From positions 2,108,001 to 2,172,000 of the forward strand of contig JAVTVJ010000033.1 in NCBI GenBank assembly GCA_034509425.1: a stretch of 64,000 nt of DNA, written 5' to 3'. Below the pieces are notes generated by a model. It made no database searches. It saw only the letters and a program-made list of their open reading frames with translations, and was not told where the DNA came from. The DNA comes from Eopsaltria australis. Taxonomy: Eukaryota; Chordata; Aves; Passeriformes; Petroicidae. This document shows positions 1-12,130 of this stretch, piece by piece. The translations under genes were made by a program, and so were the position numbers. Position 1 is the first letter of the stretch. The number at the start of each line of letters is the position of its first letter.

Positions 1-2576
1 TGGAAGTGAATTCTAAAGTTTCAGCTGTACAATTGGTTGCGAAACCTTCTGCATAAAGCATCTCACAAAGATTTACTTTTTCCTCCTGTTACACTGCTGC
101 ACAGGACCAAGGGGGGGTGGGACTGTCGAAACTTGACTTAAAAAGGTGCAGAAATCCTTGGCTAGCTTCTCTGAATCCAGGGATGTACAAAACCAAAGTT
201 CCAGCAAATTGTGGATGAATGGATTCCTACATGATGAACAAGTGAAATGTATAGGATATCATATGTGAAAGCATTTTCCAAAATTACTCTGGAAGGGGTT
301 TATATTTTTCTTTTCAATCTTTAACTAAGCATATTATTTATCACACAAGTGGTTTCATGTCAAGTAGGCAGAGGAATTATGTGAGCTCTAGTGATTAAAC
401 ACAGAGATGTTAAACCTTGTCATAGCCTTGTGTTTGTCTCTGGGGCTGTCACTGTAGGAGGTACCAGCTACTGAGGCCTGTCAAAACCCATTAAATGTGA
501 TCTGCTGCTTAATGCCCTGGTCTGACGACAGGACAGGGAATCTGACAGTGTAAGAGGAGCAGGTAAACAAAACAGTGGTCATAAAAAGACTCCCACTGAA
601 GTGCAGAGAAGTAAGTTTTCACTATGAGTTTCTGAAAATCATTTTCAAATAAAAAGCTCTGCAAAATTTTGGAGAAGGAGTGGTTGTGGTTTATAACTGG
701 AGAAGAGACACTGATGAGATTCTTTTTTTTCTCCAATAAACAAATAGTAAATACCTGTCTGATTCAAGCTGAGCAAGCACTGCTCTTCTGCTGCTCAGAA
801 GAATGTAAAGATTTCATGTAGTTAGGAAGATCCTAGCAGTCCAGACCATGAAAGTTGTGGAAAAAAATATCTCCAAGAGCACAGAGGTGGAATGAGAAGC
901 TAGGAGACCACAGGGGACAAACACAACATCAGACTGGCATTCTCTGCTGCTCTATGCAAACAGAGGAAAACAAGGCTTTTCCCAGTAATTCCTCAGTGTT
1001 GATTACTCACACCAGTGCACAAAAAGAATTTGAGGCATAGTTTTCTGTTTTCCTGCTCATTCACTTGCATTCAGATGTTCATGGGCAGAAAAAGTAGGGG
1101 AAATTACATAGTGCCAGAGCCCTGGGGACCTGCCTGTCCCTACCCACCCCAGTTGGCTCCACCAACTCTGACCATGACTCAGGACCCTATTTCAGTCCCC
1201 AGGATCAAACAGTGCCATGGCAGAGCATTGTATGGTGAGATTTTCCACAGTCTTAATGAACCTTTATTAATGAGATCACTGAAAGGGAGTTTTCCTGTCT
1301 TGCAGAGGTTGTCATTTGACTGAGAAATGCCTTCTTTGGTCAAAAGAAAACAACACATTAAAAATTCATTGCATATACCCCAGCACAGGACATACTTAGA
1401 TTTGAACCAGACTGATACTTGTATTGTGCAGAATGTTTACTCAGTGGCTAAAGCGTGAAGGGGTTTCAGTACCCACAAAACAATTGTGCATCCTGCTTTT
1501 TTTCTCGGGCTTCTTTTTTTTTCTTATCATGCCATAAAAAATACTAGTTTTAGAACTGCTATACCTATTTTGGTACTTACAGGACTATTAAATCTGTGCT
1601 AGCTCCTGAATTAATAAACATACACAAAAATACACTAGAATATCAAAACCCCAGAAAATTTGTCCATCGGGAACATATTTTTATAGCCATGAAATACTAG
1701 TGTTTTACACAGGTCTGAAAGGAATCTCCTGCATCATAAATCAAGGCTTCTACTTTTTCAAGCAACCACACACATGACTTTATAAATTTATCGAGTTCCA
1801 TATTAGAAACTGAGATTTTAATCTCATTACTACTACTGGATGGCTGTTCAAAATGTCACTTCTATAAAGGTTAGAAACCCTTCCCCAGTTCACAGCTTAA
1901 TTGTGTTTACACAGTTAGTTTCTGTGCCAGGCTCATCCTTTAATTTCACTAGACTTGCCTTCCCATTTTTGCAATACACTTTCAGAAACAGGTGACATCT
2001 CCTCACAGCTTTCATCTCGCTGGGCTAAAGGAAACGAGACTTCTTTGGAAGGGTTTGCCTTTTCAGTCTTTATCCTAACACCTTATGTCTGGACCAGCTG
2101 CAGTTTTTCTTGATTGCAAATGACCAGAATAATTTACTGTGTTCTAGATAATAACTTATACATCATAAAAAATAATATAAATCACTGATGAATTATATTC
2201 TGTTTTGGTAATACAGTACTTTGCCCTTTTAGAAGATGCATGGCTCCCCTCTCATTAGGTAGAAACATGTTTCTCTTTACGATAGTTTGAGTGCTGACTT
2301 CAGTGAGGCCAATATTTTAACTCTACTTTTCAGCAGATTTAGGAGTCATGGATGCATCTTGACATTTTGTGAGCAAAATAAATCCCTTTAATTATAACAA
2401 AATGTTAAAGCTCCACAAATGTTCTATGGATATTACACTACAGGGAAATGAGGCAATACTTTAAAAAAAAATTCAACCAAATATTTAAACTGAAGAAGAG
2501 GTGAATAAGGGAATAATGCTGCTCTTTTGACAAATGTGGAGTTATATTTACAGTTCTTCCTTCCCACTATCTCCAG
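1..2576. other. No feature recognised; presumed intron or intergenic DNA
   Basis: AT-rich, CpG-poor sequence without a repeat I can name. The ORFs here (up to 102 codons at 1015-1323) show no protein-like features. A segment before 1234 has an acceptor-like and a gtgaga donor-like border but is too small to call. Confidence 0.5.
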
Positions 2577-2691
2577 AAACTGGAAGAGCTATCTGCTTTT
2601 AATGGCAGTTCTTTCTTTGATCATTATACGTATCTTCTAAGGATGCAGTTTGGACAAAGAAAGGCAGTGTATGACTACACGTGTGGCTCAG
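2577..2691 (+). CDS. Candidate coding exon near the left edge
   Basis: An excellent acceptor (cttccttcccactatctccag) and donor (gtaata) bound 115 bp. Only one of the three frames is open; it encodes 38 residues, including SFFDHYTYLLRMQFGQRKAV, and leaves one base. Two CpGs are retained. The leftover base joins in frame to the segment at 10042. The gene is not recognised; the short text shows no known domain. Its earlier exons would lie outside the window. Confidence 0.38.
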
Positions 2692-4681
2692 GTAATAATT
2701 AGTGGTTTATAGCATTGATCTAGACTGAATCAAAAGTGACTTTTATTTGCTGTATAAAAAGTTGAAGTTCATCTTGCATCCTACCCAGTATTTCCAACTG
2801 TTACATTTTAAGTACCAGTCAGTAGCATCTCAGCAGAACTGTTGCACTTCCAGTACAGCAGGAACCTTTCTCCTGTTTTACTAACGGGCTGCTGGCATGA
2901 GGAATAAAGAATTTTCCTGAGACACAGACTCCAGGATCTGATCAAAATTGGCAATATATCCTGATGGCATCCTGTTGCATGTCTTTTCTTCAGTAACCTC
3001 AGTATCAAATTTAATTATGTAGGTTGAGCTTTTTAGACTTGTCTCAGGATATAAAATTAATTCCCATAAATCTCATGCTCTCCACATTCAGGTCTGTGCA
3101 GAGGTTACTGAACAATTGTCCCCCTGCCTTGCTGTTCAAGAGGGCTTTCAAAAGGGCTGTAGTCTTAGGCATAAACATTATTGAAAGACTGGCAGACTTC
3201 TGCAAAACTAATTTTCCCATCCTCTTATCAAGGATTTGTAGACAAGCAGGCACCTAGAAACTGCTGTTTAAAAGCTGAACTGTGCAGGCTAATGCTTCTA
3301 AATGGAATTGGCTGCCTTAGGTATATTTATTTGTTATTTTGCCTATTTCTATCCATGTTCATTCTCCCTCCTCTCTTCCCCTGGAGTCTTAATGAATAGT
3401 TATTCACTTTCAACTGGTTGAAAAAGAAACCAGCAGAGAAGATGAAAGCTCACCTGAGAGGCATTAGGAGGAATTGTATCACTCAAGTTTTCTGTAGACT
3501 ACCAAATCAGTTCTTCACTGTTGAAGACTTGGCACTCAAAAACTCATCAAGAGATGGGCAATGTCTTGCCAGTGTTAATCTTAGAGTTAACTGTCAGAAA
3601 TACAGATTGGGGGTGTGACTTTCAGGAAATTGTTATCACAATTCTGTATATTTTATGGCATTTTTGGATCCTTCATGCCCTCAAATTTTGAGACTAGTGT
3701 AATTGTCCAATTAGCCACAAGGATATACTCAATGACAGTTTCACAAAGAAATACAGAAGGCATTTGTGGAAAAACAGGAGCACAAAATGCATATCCAATA
3801 GCCTCAGTAGTGCATTTTAGTAGCATCTTGTAAACAATGGACTTAACACTGTACTTACGTGCAACATGTGTGATTTGTCTGCACAGTGGTAGCCTGTTTA
3901 AAATATAAAGCAGTGAGATTATAGCTGCATAAAGTGAACTGGCCAGCATTTTTCCTATGGGAAGTTTTATTTGATGGAAAAAGCTTTTTGTAGGTAATAA
4001 TTCTTAAATTGCAGGTATTCACAGTTTAGTTTCCAAAGTGCTGGAATTTATGATCAAAACAGGAAAGCTCTTTAGCCACAAGAACAGCTGGTAACCTGAA
4101 GTTTTAAGAATGAGGTGGGAGATCAGTATGAAGATGCTCTTCTGTGGGATTCAGAAGAATTTAATCTGCAGACTTTTCATTTTTAGATGAGTGGCCTGAT
4201 CATCACACATTTCAGCTACTCTGGATGTATCTTTCCTTTCAGAGGGTTCCACTTTGAATTAATAATGCACTGAGGGAGAAAAAAAGAGACTAGCTCCAGT
4301 ACTGATTTTGGGTACAGGAGATGAAAGATCAGATACTTGTTCTGAAGGATGTTTATTTATACATATAGCAAGTAGCAGCTCAAATAAGAGATACTAGAAA
4401 ACCCTTCAATTTCCTCAAATGCTTAGTAGCTTGGTGGGCTAGACATTCATCTGGGATTTCAGGCTGAAGTTTCAATTGCTGGACTTAATCATGTGGAATA
4501 AGAACTTTCCTATCTTAGGAGAACACACAAATATGAATGTGTGAGAATCCCCATATTTCATGATCTTAGCATCGACCTCATGGGAAATTTCACAAAGCAT
4601 AAGGAATCCACAGCACTCTGCATTTTGCAAGTCCTCACTCTGGCATTTGAACCCACGGTACAGACCCATAGCAGGGTAGGA

Positions 4682-4704
4682 GGTACCACCTTCTCAGTGG
4701 TACC
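4682..4704. repeat. Short inverted repeat
   Basis: GGTACCAC (4682-4689) and GTGGTACC (4697-4704) pair exactly around a 7-base loop. Small enough to be chance. Confidence 0.7.
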
Positions 4705-5329
4705 ATCCTTTGGTTGTATCAAGTGATGTTCATGCAATTTCCTTTCTCCAATGGTACACCAACTGTAACCAACAGCTCCCAGGACACATTCTGTAGTGAT
4801 AAAAAAGATAACTGTAGCAGCCTTGCAGGAATTCTCCTCTCGTTCAGTCCTTCACATATGTGCTGTCTAATATGCATAAGGTCTCCAATATCATCAAATA
4901 AATTACCCATCTACAGCACAAACTCATGAACTACTAGATAGAAGTTCTACAGACAGATTTAGGATAACTGGGGACTAAAAGATGTGACGCAAAACCTATT
5001 TTCATTCTTTTCCATATTAGGAGGGATCTATGCTGTTAGTAACAAGAAAAGCAGTTTTTTCAGCTAGGTTTCTGAAGCTTGGTGCTTTTTATTTTTCTTT
5101 ATGATAATCTCAAAGTGGCAAAAAATATTTACACTTCTAACAGAAATAAAAAATTTGCACATGCCTAAAGCCATTTAATCTGAGTCATGTCTATTTTCTT
5201 CTCCTTTCTGCTTTCATCCTACTACATTTATTGTTGTTTTTCTTGCCAATGGATAGACATAAATGCTGTTGCAGGAACAATTGGTAAACAGGAACATATA
5301 TTTATGTAAACCGGTATTGATTCAACTTT

Positions 5330-5366
5330 AAAAAAAAAGAAACAGAAAAAGAAAAAGAAAAGAAAC
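5330..5366. repeat. A-rich GAAA-type tract
   Basis: A purine-only low-complexity run of A tracts separated by single G or C bases. Simple sequence with no sign of being the tail of a recognisable retrocopy. Confidence 0.8.
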
Positions 5367-8300
5367 TAAGGCTTTCAATGCTGTGCTGAAAATCATTATG
5401 ACTAGGGCTGCCTATGTGCAAAGAATACCTGACTGAGTTCTTCAGATACTCCTTAGGTCCGCTATGAATTTACAGAGTTAAAATTGTTATATGTAGTTAA
5501 AAGTTTCTGCTCAATATTCATCATTAGATGTAGATCCTTGTGTTGTTTTCTTTTGGTCTCTGAACTGTGATGGCTGTTTTATTTGTTTATGCAGTTCTGT
5601 GCTCTATGGCTGACAGTTCCACATTTGGGAACATCTGAAAAAGAGGCCACATGACCTTTCCAAACACGGGAAAACTCTGTTCTTCTCAAGATGACCCGAA
5701 ATGTTCTAATTATTGGTTATTCCCTCTAGTTGGTGATGCAGCCAACAAGCACGTAAAGTTCAGTGAACCCACAAGTGTACAGCTGTTATCTTTGACTTGT
5801 GGCCAAAATAAGAATTGGAACAAAATTTACCCAGACAAGTATAAAGCCTCCTGTTTAAAGCAGTTATTTTCTAAGCCAAATAATCAGATTGAAACCAAGG
5901 AAGAGTGAATCCTTTTTCTAGAAACATTGATTCAAACCAGGGTCAACATATCAGAGATGAGATGTTAACACAGATTACTGACTTGACTGCACAAATCTCC
6001 CAAAGAACATCCAAGTCTCAAATCTATTGATATGTGTGCAGTTTTACCTCGTAATCCAATTGTTCCAATTGCATCATATATGTCATCTTTTCTTGCAGCC
6101 TGGAAGTTGATTTTGTTTGTCTCCTGCATAATCAAGGTGAAGGTTGGAAGACAGCAGTGGTAGGTCAGTTAGAGTAACCTTTGACACACACCAGTGATAT
6201 CTGCTCTGATGTACCAGCTTGGAGCAGCCAGAAATGAGAAAACAGTAATTCCCTACTCTTTTCAGCATTAATGTTTCATAGGAAATTTCCATCATTAACT
6301 AATTTGAGTCTTCTTATATGGGGTCAAAAGGTATGATAGAGATCAGAAACATAGCAGAAATGGCACTCACCTCCTCTTCCTACTGCTTATCCAGGCACCT
6401 CTGTCTGACCTGCTCTTCAGATCAATTTTGTTCTCCCTAAGACTATAGGGAAGGGAGACAATGCAATCAGAAATAAAGTTTCACGGTGCTTTTCATAGCT
6501 GTGCTTGCCTGTGTTGTACAGCAAGACGATATAAAAAGCTGATTCCTGAACATATGTAAGTCACATCCATAGTAAGCTAGAGGAGAGAGGTCTTTCCACT
6601 ACAGTGAATGTGTGTATCAACTCATCCGAGTGGGTATTTGATTTCTGTTGAACTGTATCATGAGTTGCAAATCACCTTCTACTTTCCAGCTAGTATAGCC
6701 TGCCTGACTGATAACAAGGCTTAATTAATGTGCATCTGAAAAGCTCCTTCCTCCCTCTTTATTTTGAGACAAGGCACATTTGTGCAGGGAACAGTGCAGG
6801 TCTTACTAGCAGATGTAATCCTATCCAGAATTCCCCCTGCACTATCTGTTTGTGACAATAACAGAAATGCAGCAGTGCACTGAGATAATACTTTTTCAGA
6901 ACAGAAAGCACCTTGTTACACTGGAGGCAAAACCAATTGTAACTACAACTTCTTACAGCAAATTTGATAATAGTTCACATTTTTGGTCGTCAGCTTGGTA
7001 ATGTCATCAGCAGCAGTTTTCAGAAGTCTGTTGAACAAATGAATGAATGTTCTGACTGTACACCTCAAAAACCAGTGACTGCCGTTCTTTCAAAGGATGG
7101 GTTTAAATGTAAAGTGTTTTTAAAGGGACACTTTTTTATATTGGTGGGAAATTGGGTTTTTCATGAAACAAAAAAGAACATTTTTCACGGTAATGCTTGA
7201 TAGACAGACAAATAACTGGCAACTAGTCAGTGGTTGGACAATTCTGTCTGTAAAGGTAATGTTGCAGTCAGAAGTTTCTACAAACATAGCAGACCATCAA
7301 AACATTTCATTGCAATTTTTGTGCATGTTAGGGAGAGAAATGCTAGCAAAATACATCCCCTCCTAAACTGTTTCCTGTCTCTAAGTAGCCAACAATGTCT
7401 TAGGCATGAAATTGATTTTATCTTGTCTTTTTCCTTTCAATAAATATTTATTTGAATATGTTAAGCAACATTTCTACTTCATTAAATTGTTACTAAGATA
7501 TTGCCCCACTCTGTCACCAGACATTTCACAAATAAATTGCTGAATAGAGTAATATATAAGTAGTCGTCTTCAAACTGCAGGTAGAGAAGTGGACCTATTT
7601 CTCCACTGTATTCCAGATATTAAATGCTTTCTTTCCTGTAGGTCAGCTCAGTTGCTTGTCTCAGGTTTTGGGGTGGTTTTTCTCCCTCCTTTCAATGGGC
7701 CGTATTGGTAGTCTTATCTAATTCATGTTTTACTTGTGTTATTTGAAGTACGTTTCTCCTAGAAGACAAAGGGATATGAAAGCTATTACCAGGAGGCAAA
7801 TAAAATGGATTAATATCTATGTGATGGATTTCAAGATAAAAACAGAAGAATTACCATGGAATGTTATGAGAGATGCACACACACTACATGAAGGGAGGAA
7901 AGACTATCACACCAAATTATATATATTTAAATAAATTTACTACACAAGAAATCTGTAAAGAAATTATAAAGTACACATTATAATTATAAAGCATACCAAT
8001 AGATTATTTTCAAATCAATTACAAGTAAAGTCTTGTTTCATTAACTGATTTTTGACCACCCAAGCTGACTCATGTTTATTTCTCCTCAGATCCTTCTGTG
8101 CATTTCTGATGCAATTTCTTCTGCAGGAGGAGTGGGGCAGAGTCAAGTGCTTGGATTAGGGAATGAAAGAGTCTCTTGCTACTTCATCAGAAGTCAGTTA
8201 CTTGTGGGAAGGATATCCAGATGGGGAAGCTTGGTCTCTTGCCCAGAAACCCTGTTTGTGTATGACATGAGTGAGAGTTTGACAGCCACAGAAAATATCA

Positions 8301-8655
8301 GGTTGCAGCTCAGGTGGGTATGTGGCACAGTCCCACCTGATGAGCCATTCAAATCTTCCTCATTTCTGCAGAGTTGATAAAATTTTTTATGTTTTGAGAG
8401 AGACAGAAAGGGACGTCCAGAGTAACTGGGAAGTACAGAGTAGCTGGAAGAAATGCTGGAGAGGAAATACTAGTGAAAGAGACAAAGACAGCAGGGTCTT
8501 AAGAATTTGATGTGACATGATAGGAGCCATAGAGGAAAAATAATGTGAGGATAGCTGTCATTGAGGGGATGGCCAATGAGAATGCTTTGAGTTTGCTAGA
8601 AAGGCTAAAGAGAGGGTTGGGTGAGGGCAATACCAAATATTTGTGCAAAAGAGGA

Positions 8656-8672
8656 GTGTATGTGTGTGTGTG
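8656..8672. repeat. Short TG microsatellite
   Basis: A short alternating TG run, interrupted once. Similar small TG/ATG tracts occur near 38710. Confidence 0.7.
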
Positions 8673-10041
8673 AATAATCAACGAAGTAGCTCATTGAGTG
8701 GTCAGAAAGAAGCCAGGCTGTTAGAATGTAGGAAAAAAAGGTGCCATGATGTTGGGTAAGAGGAGGAAAGGGGGAGAGGCAGGAAGCAGATGCTATTTTT
8801 GAAGGAGGATGGAATGGTGCTTTGAAGGGACAAAAATGGCGTGGGACAAATACAAATCAGAAAAGCAGGCTGAGGTGATATCTGGCATGAAAATGAGTGG
8901 AGGATTTGTGGAGGCTTATTTTCATTCAGGTGTCTGGTCACTTGCAGGGCCAAATGGTGGAACTGAGCAGTCCATGGAGTGTGTGTGCTCAGCAGAGGTA
9001 GAAGTGATACTGCTGTGTCTTGTGGCCACTGAGAGGTTCGCTGCCAGCACGCTTAGCCCTCTGAATGTTAGAGAAGGAGACTTATTAATAAGAGCCAAAC
9101 AGGCCATACCACCATTAGCTAAACAAGTTTAAAGAGTGCTTGCTACAGTCTGAGAGGGAAAGCGATTTTAAACATTTAGTGTCCTAGATTTGCAGTTATC
9201 TTCTGCACTGGTGCATCACAGAGCATCATTAAGGTTCCTGATTTCACACTGTAAAATACAGAACAGTAGAACTGCAGGGTACAGTGGTTGCAGTTTGTGG
9301 TGAAAAAAAAAGGTACTATAGACAGATTGAGGTGTTCTGCTATAAACTATGGCAGCATCAGGATTGTTGGTTATACAGCATAGTTGTTCTGTTAATCAGT
9401 TAAACTGTTGTCTTATTTAAACTACCTTCAGGTAAATTATTCTCTATTTAGGAGGAAAAAAGAATATATAAATTCTGTAAGAAGGATATCTATCATCATT
9501 TATCATCTGAACAGAGGGACAAAGTCTACTGTACTTGGAATATGAGCAAGGAAAGATCATGTTAGATTTATGAGTCTGCTTGAGAAAGTATCTCTTCTAT
9601 TTCCTGTCCTGCAGAGCCCCCTATCTATGGGCTTGTTCTGTGCAACTGCACTAATTTTGGGGATGTCTTGCAAACTCATTTCATTTTCCCATATACCATG
9701 AGATTTTCCTCGACAAAAACAATGCTCTTTCTGATACAATGCCTCATTAAGTTTTCTTTGTTTTGCTTTTAAATCAAAGGTTTTCTTTGAACCTTGTAGA
9801 ACTGCAGTTTGTAAGTTGATGCTGTTGTCATGCCAGGTAAAGGAACTTAAAATATACAGAAACATAGTGCGACAGGTCCTTCTGAATATTTAGGCACTCA
9901 CATGAATTGATGCCAGTTAGTGCTCACTGCTACAGTTCTGCAAGATTAGAATGACTTTTAATGAAGCGCAGAATTAATGTCTGCTGGACATGAGATGGTG
10001 TGAGTCCATTCTTTGTACATGTGACATCTTCTAGTTCTTAG

Positions 10042-10142
10042 CAAATCAGTTGCCAGCAAATGCGGCAAAAATTCGCGCCAAGAAAAACACCATCAAAGAA
10101 CTTCAGAGAAAAGTTTCTCTCCTGGTTGAAATGAAAAAGTGA
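10042..10142 (+). CDS. Candidate terminal exon with a basic coiled-coil-like C-terminus
   Basis: After tctagttcttag the frame taking one base from upstream reads KIRAKKNTIKELQRKVSLLV and ends in EMKK before TGA at 10140-10142. The Lys/Arg-rich heptad-like spacing of Ile, Leu and Val suggests a short amphipathic helix. AATAAA is at 10202-10207, so the exon looks terminal. Three CpGs cluster in it. The phase matches the exon at 2577-2691 exactly. An alternative is an internal exon ending at 10138 before gtgata. The family is unknown; a similar basic helix occurs in many unrelated proteins. Confidence 0.38.
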
Positions 10143-10201
10143 TATTTTCCCTTTCCTGTTTACATTTTTAAGTATGTGCATGGAAAGAGAGACTTGTACA
10201 A

Positions 10202-10207
10202 AATAAA
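10202..10207 (+). promoter_or_regulatory. Candidate poly(A) signal for the 10.04 kb exon
   Basis: AATAAA 60 bases after the TGA, followed by a GT- and T-rich stretch as seen downstream of cleavage sites. It supports the terminal-exon reading but is a common hexamer in AT-rich DNA. Confidence 0.33.
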
Positions 10208-11189
10208 TTACTGGCATAAGGAGTGATTGTGGTAGGTTTTACCTCCTTTTCTGCTTCAAATGTGCCTACGCTGAAGCCAAAAATGCTGTACAGCTCCTGT
10301 AGGCTGCCAGCTCTGCTACAACAAAATGTAGTAAAAACAACACTAAGCTTAAAGCTTGCAGAAGAAGCCTGTGCAGACCTCAGGCATGTAACTAGGAGAC
10401 ATAACCCTGCTGGGCTCCCATCTGCACTCATGACACTGCTAGCAGGATCCAGCTTCACTAATGTTAAAGCAGCCTGTGCTACATCAGGAGGAGCAACACT
10501 CTTAAGTTTGTAGTTAAGAGTATAGTGACCAGGGAAAAGTCATTCTTGGCTCTGGCCCCATTTCATTGTGTATGGTGGAACAATCCAGCACCTGTGAACA
10601 AAAGTGTGTTGCTACACAAAAGTGGGCCAAGCAGCTACTGCACTGGACCTTGACTGCCACTGTGTCATTATTAGATTTTTACTTTTCTGTGCATTGGTCT
10701 GCTCTCATTAGTTTTCTCCAAGATGGACTTTACATGATCATTTGTAGACAGACACCACACAGTTTAATTTGTAGTCTGAGTCAGACAAGCGTGGGACAGT
10801 GTCAGTATAAAAGCCATGCTGTGCTTTAACTCACTTCTGTGCTGGTATAATCAGCATTTGCTGTATTTGTTTTTAATTAATTCTGTCAGCATCTCTTAAA
10901 TATTTTTCAGCTTGGGCAGCTATGAGTCTGTGGGAAACCTAACCATCTCTGCCTGGGGCTTTGGGACTTTGGCAAGGGCTGGGTATCTGTCTCCCAAGGC
11001 ATGGTACTGCTGAGCTGTATCTAACTTCCAGGTGCCAAGAAAATGCTAAGACCAGTATTCTGTTTCTGATAGCTGCAAAAGAGAATGTTTTCTAGGGAGA
11101 GTACATGGGCTTGAATACTTTCTATGATCTTTCTCCTTATACTCCCATGGCATCTAGAAGTGCTGTATTAGAGTAGTAAAAGTTGTTGC

Positions 11190-12130
11190 ATTCCTGTCTA
11201 GTCCTTTTAGTATCCCTTAACAGATGTGCTGTCTATGAATTTATCTAACCTCTTTTAAATCCTGCTGATACTCTCTGCTTCCACAGTCTCTGTGCTAAGA
11301 TTATCTGCTGCACAAAAAAATACCTTCTTTTTTTCAGTTTAAACTTAACTCCTACAGTTCAATCTAATTTAGTATGTAATATTTAGCAAATAACAGTGCT
11401 GCATTCAGCTAATCTATTGCCTTCATTATTTTGCAAACCTTTTTCATATCCTCTCTCCTGCTTAGCTTTTCCCACATGAAGACTCTCAGCCCCTACTCCT
11501 TATAAAGCAGCTGCTCCTCATCATAGGCTATTTTAAGTGTCCTTCTCTGCACCCTTTCCAAATCCACTACACCCTTCTTTGAGATGCAGAGAACAGAATG
11601 ACACACAAGACTTTGTGTGCACAGCAGAGCTTTTGTACTGAAGCAAAGTGACATCCTTTCTTGTCCACAGCATTCATCCTGGTGGTGACCAAGATTTTGC
11701 AGACTTTTTTGGCTGCCCCTGCTCATCGACTAAATTGTTCAGAGAACTGTCAGCTCTGCTGCTTTAAAATCTCTTTCACTAGATTTAATATCAGTTCTGA
11801 TGTCAGCACCATGTAGACAGAGTTCATATCCTTTTTTTCCTAGGTGCATTACTTTATGTCTGTCTGCACTGAAGTTCACCTGCCAACCTTTTTCCCTTAG
11901 GTGGCCTTGAGTCTGAAGACTAGGAAATGTTACTGCTTTTTCCTTCCCCAAGACACTGATGATCTCTGGGAGACCCGAAGAGTCTTTTTAATTTAGAAAA
12001 GAGACCAGTAACCTCTCTGTGTTGCACCTATTCTTTAACCAGCTTCCAGTCTACAAAAGAGCATTTTCACCACATCCAGTGGCAGGTTAATTTCTTTCAT
12101 AATCTTTAATGTAGAATCTTAACAAAGACT
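11190..12130 (-). mobile_element. Old CR1/L3-type LINE fragment with reverse-transcriptase remnants
   Basis: About 940 bp of an ancient, heavily mutated CR1-clade LINE in reverse orientation. On the - strand the frames still show the typical end of the CR1 ORF2 protein: WQVNFSADRHKVMHLGKKGY (11951-11739 region), the 'W..KFN..KC.VMHLG' segment after the RT palm, then DLERVQRRTLKIAYDEE (11726-11493), the 'LE.VQRR' segment near the C-terminus. Stops and frameshifts break it, so it is dead. The + strand text (tgaatttatctaacctcttt and what follows) matches what I recall of the 3' region of amniote L3/CR1 elements. Confidence 0.8.

Larger units (their letters stand above)
2692..10041. other. Presumed intron between the two left-hand exons
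   Basis: No recognisable mobile element. It contains the A-rich tract at 5330, the small inverted repeat at 4682, an 85-codon ORF at 5651-5908 without domain signs, and an exon-like open segment at 8090-8313 whose phase does not fit the flanking exons. Confidence 0.4.

Noticed and set aside
5651..5908. 85-codon + strand ORF
   Set aside because: No splice support for its ends and no domain-like features; not strong enough to call.
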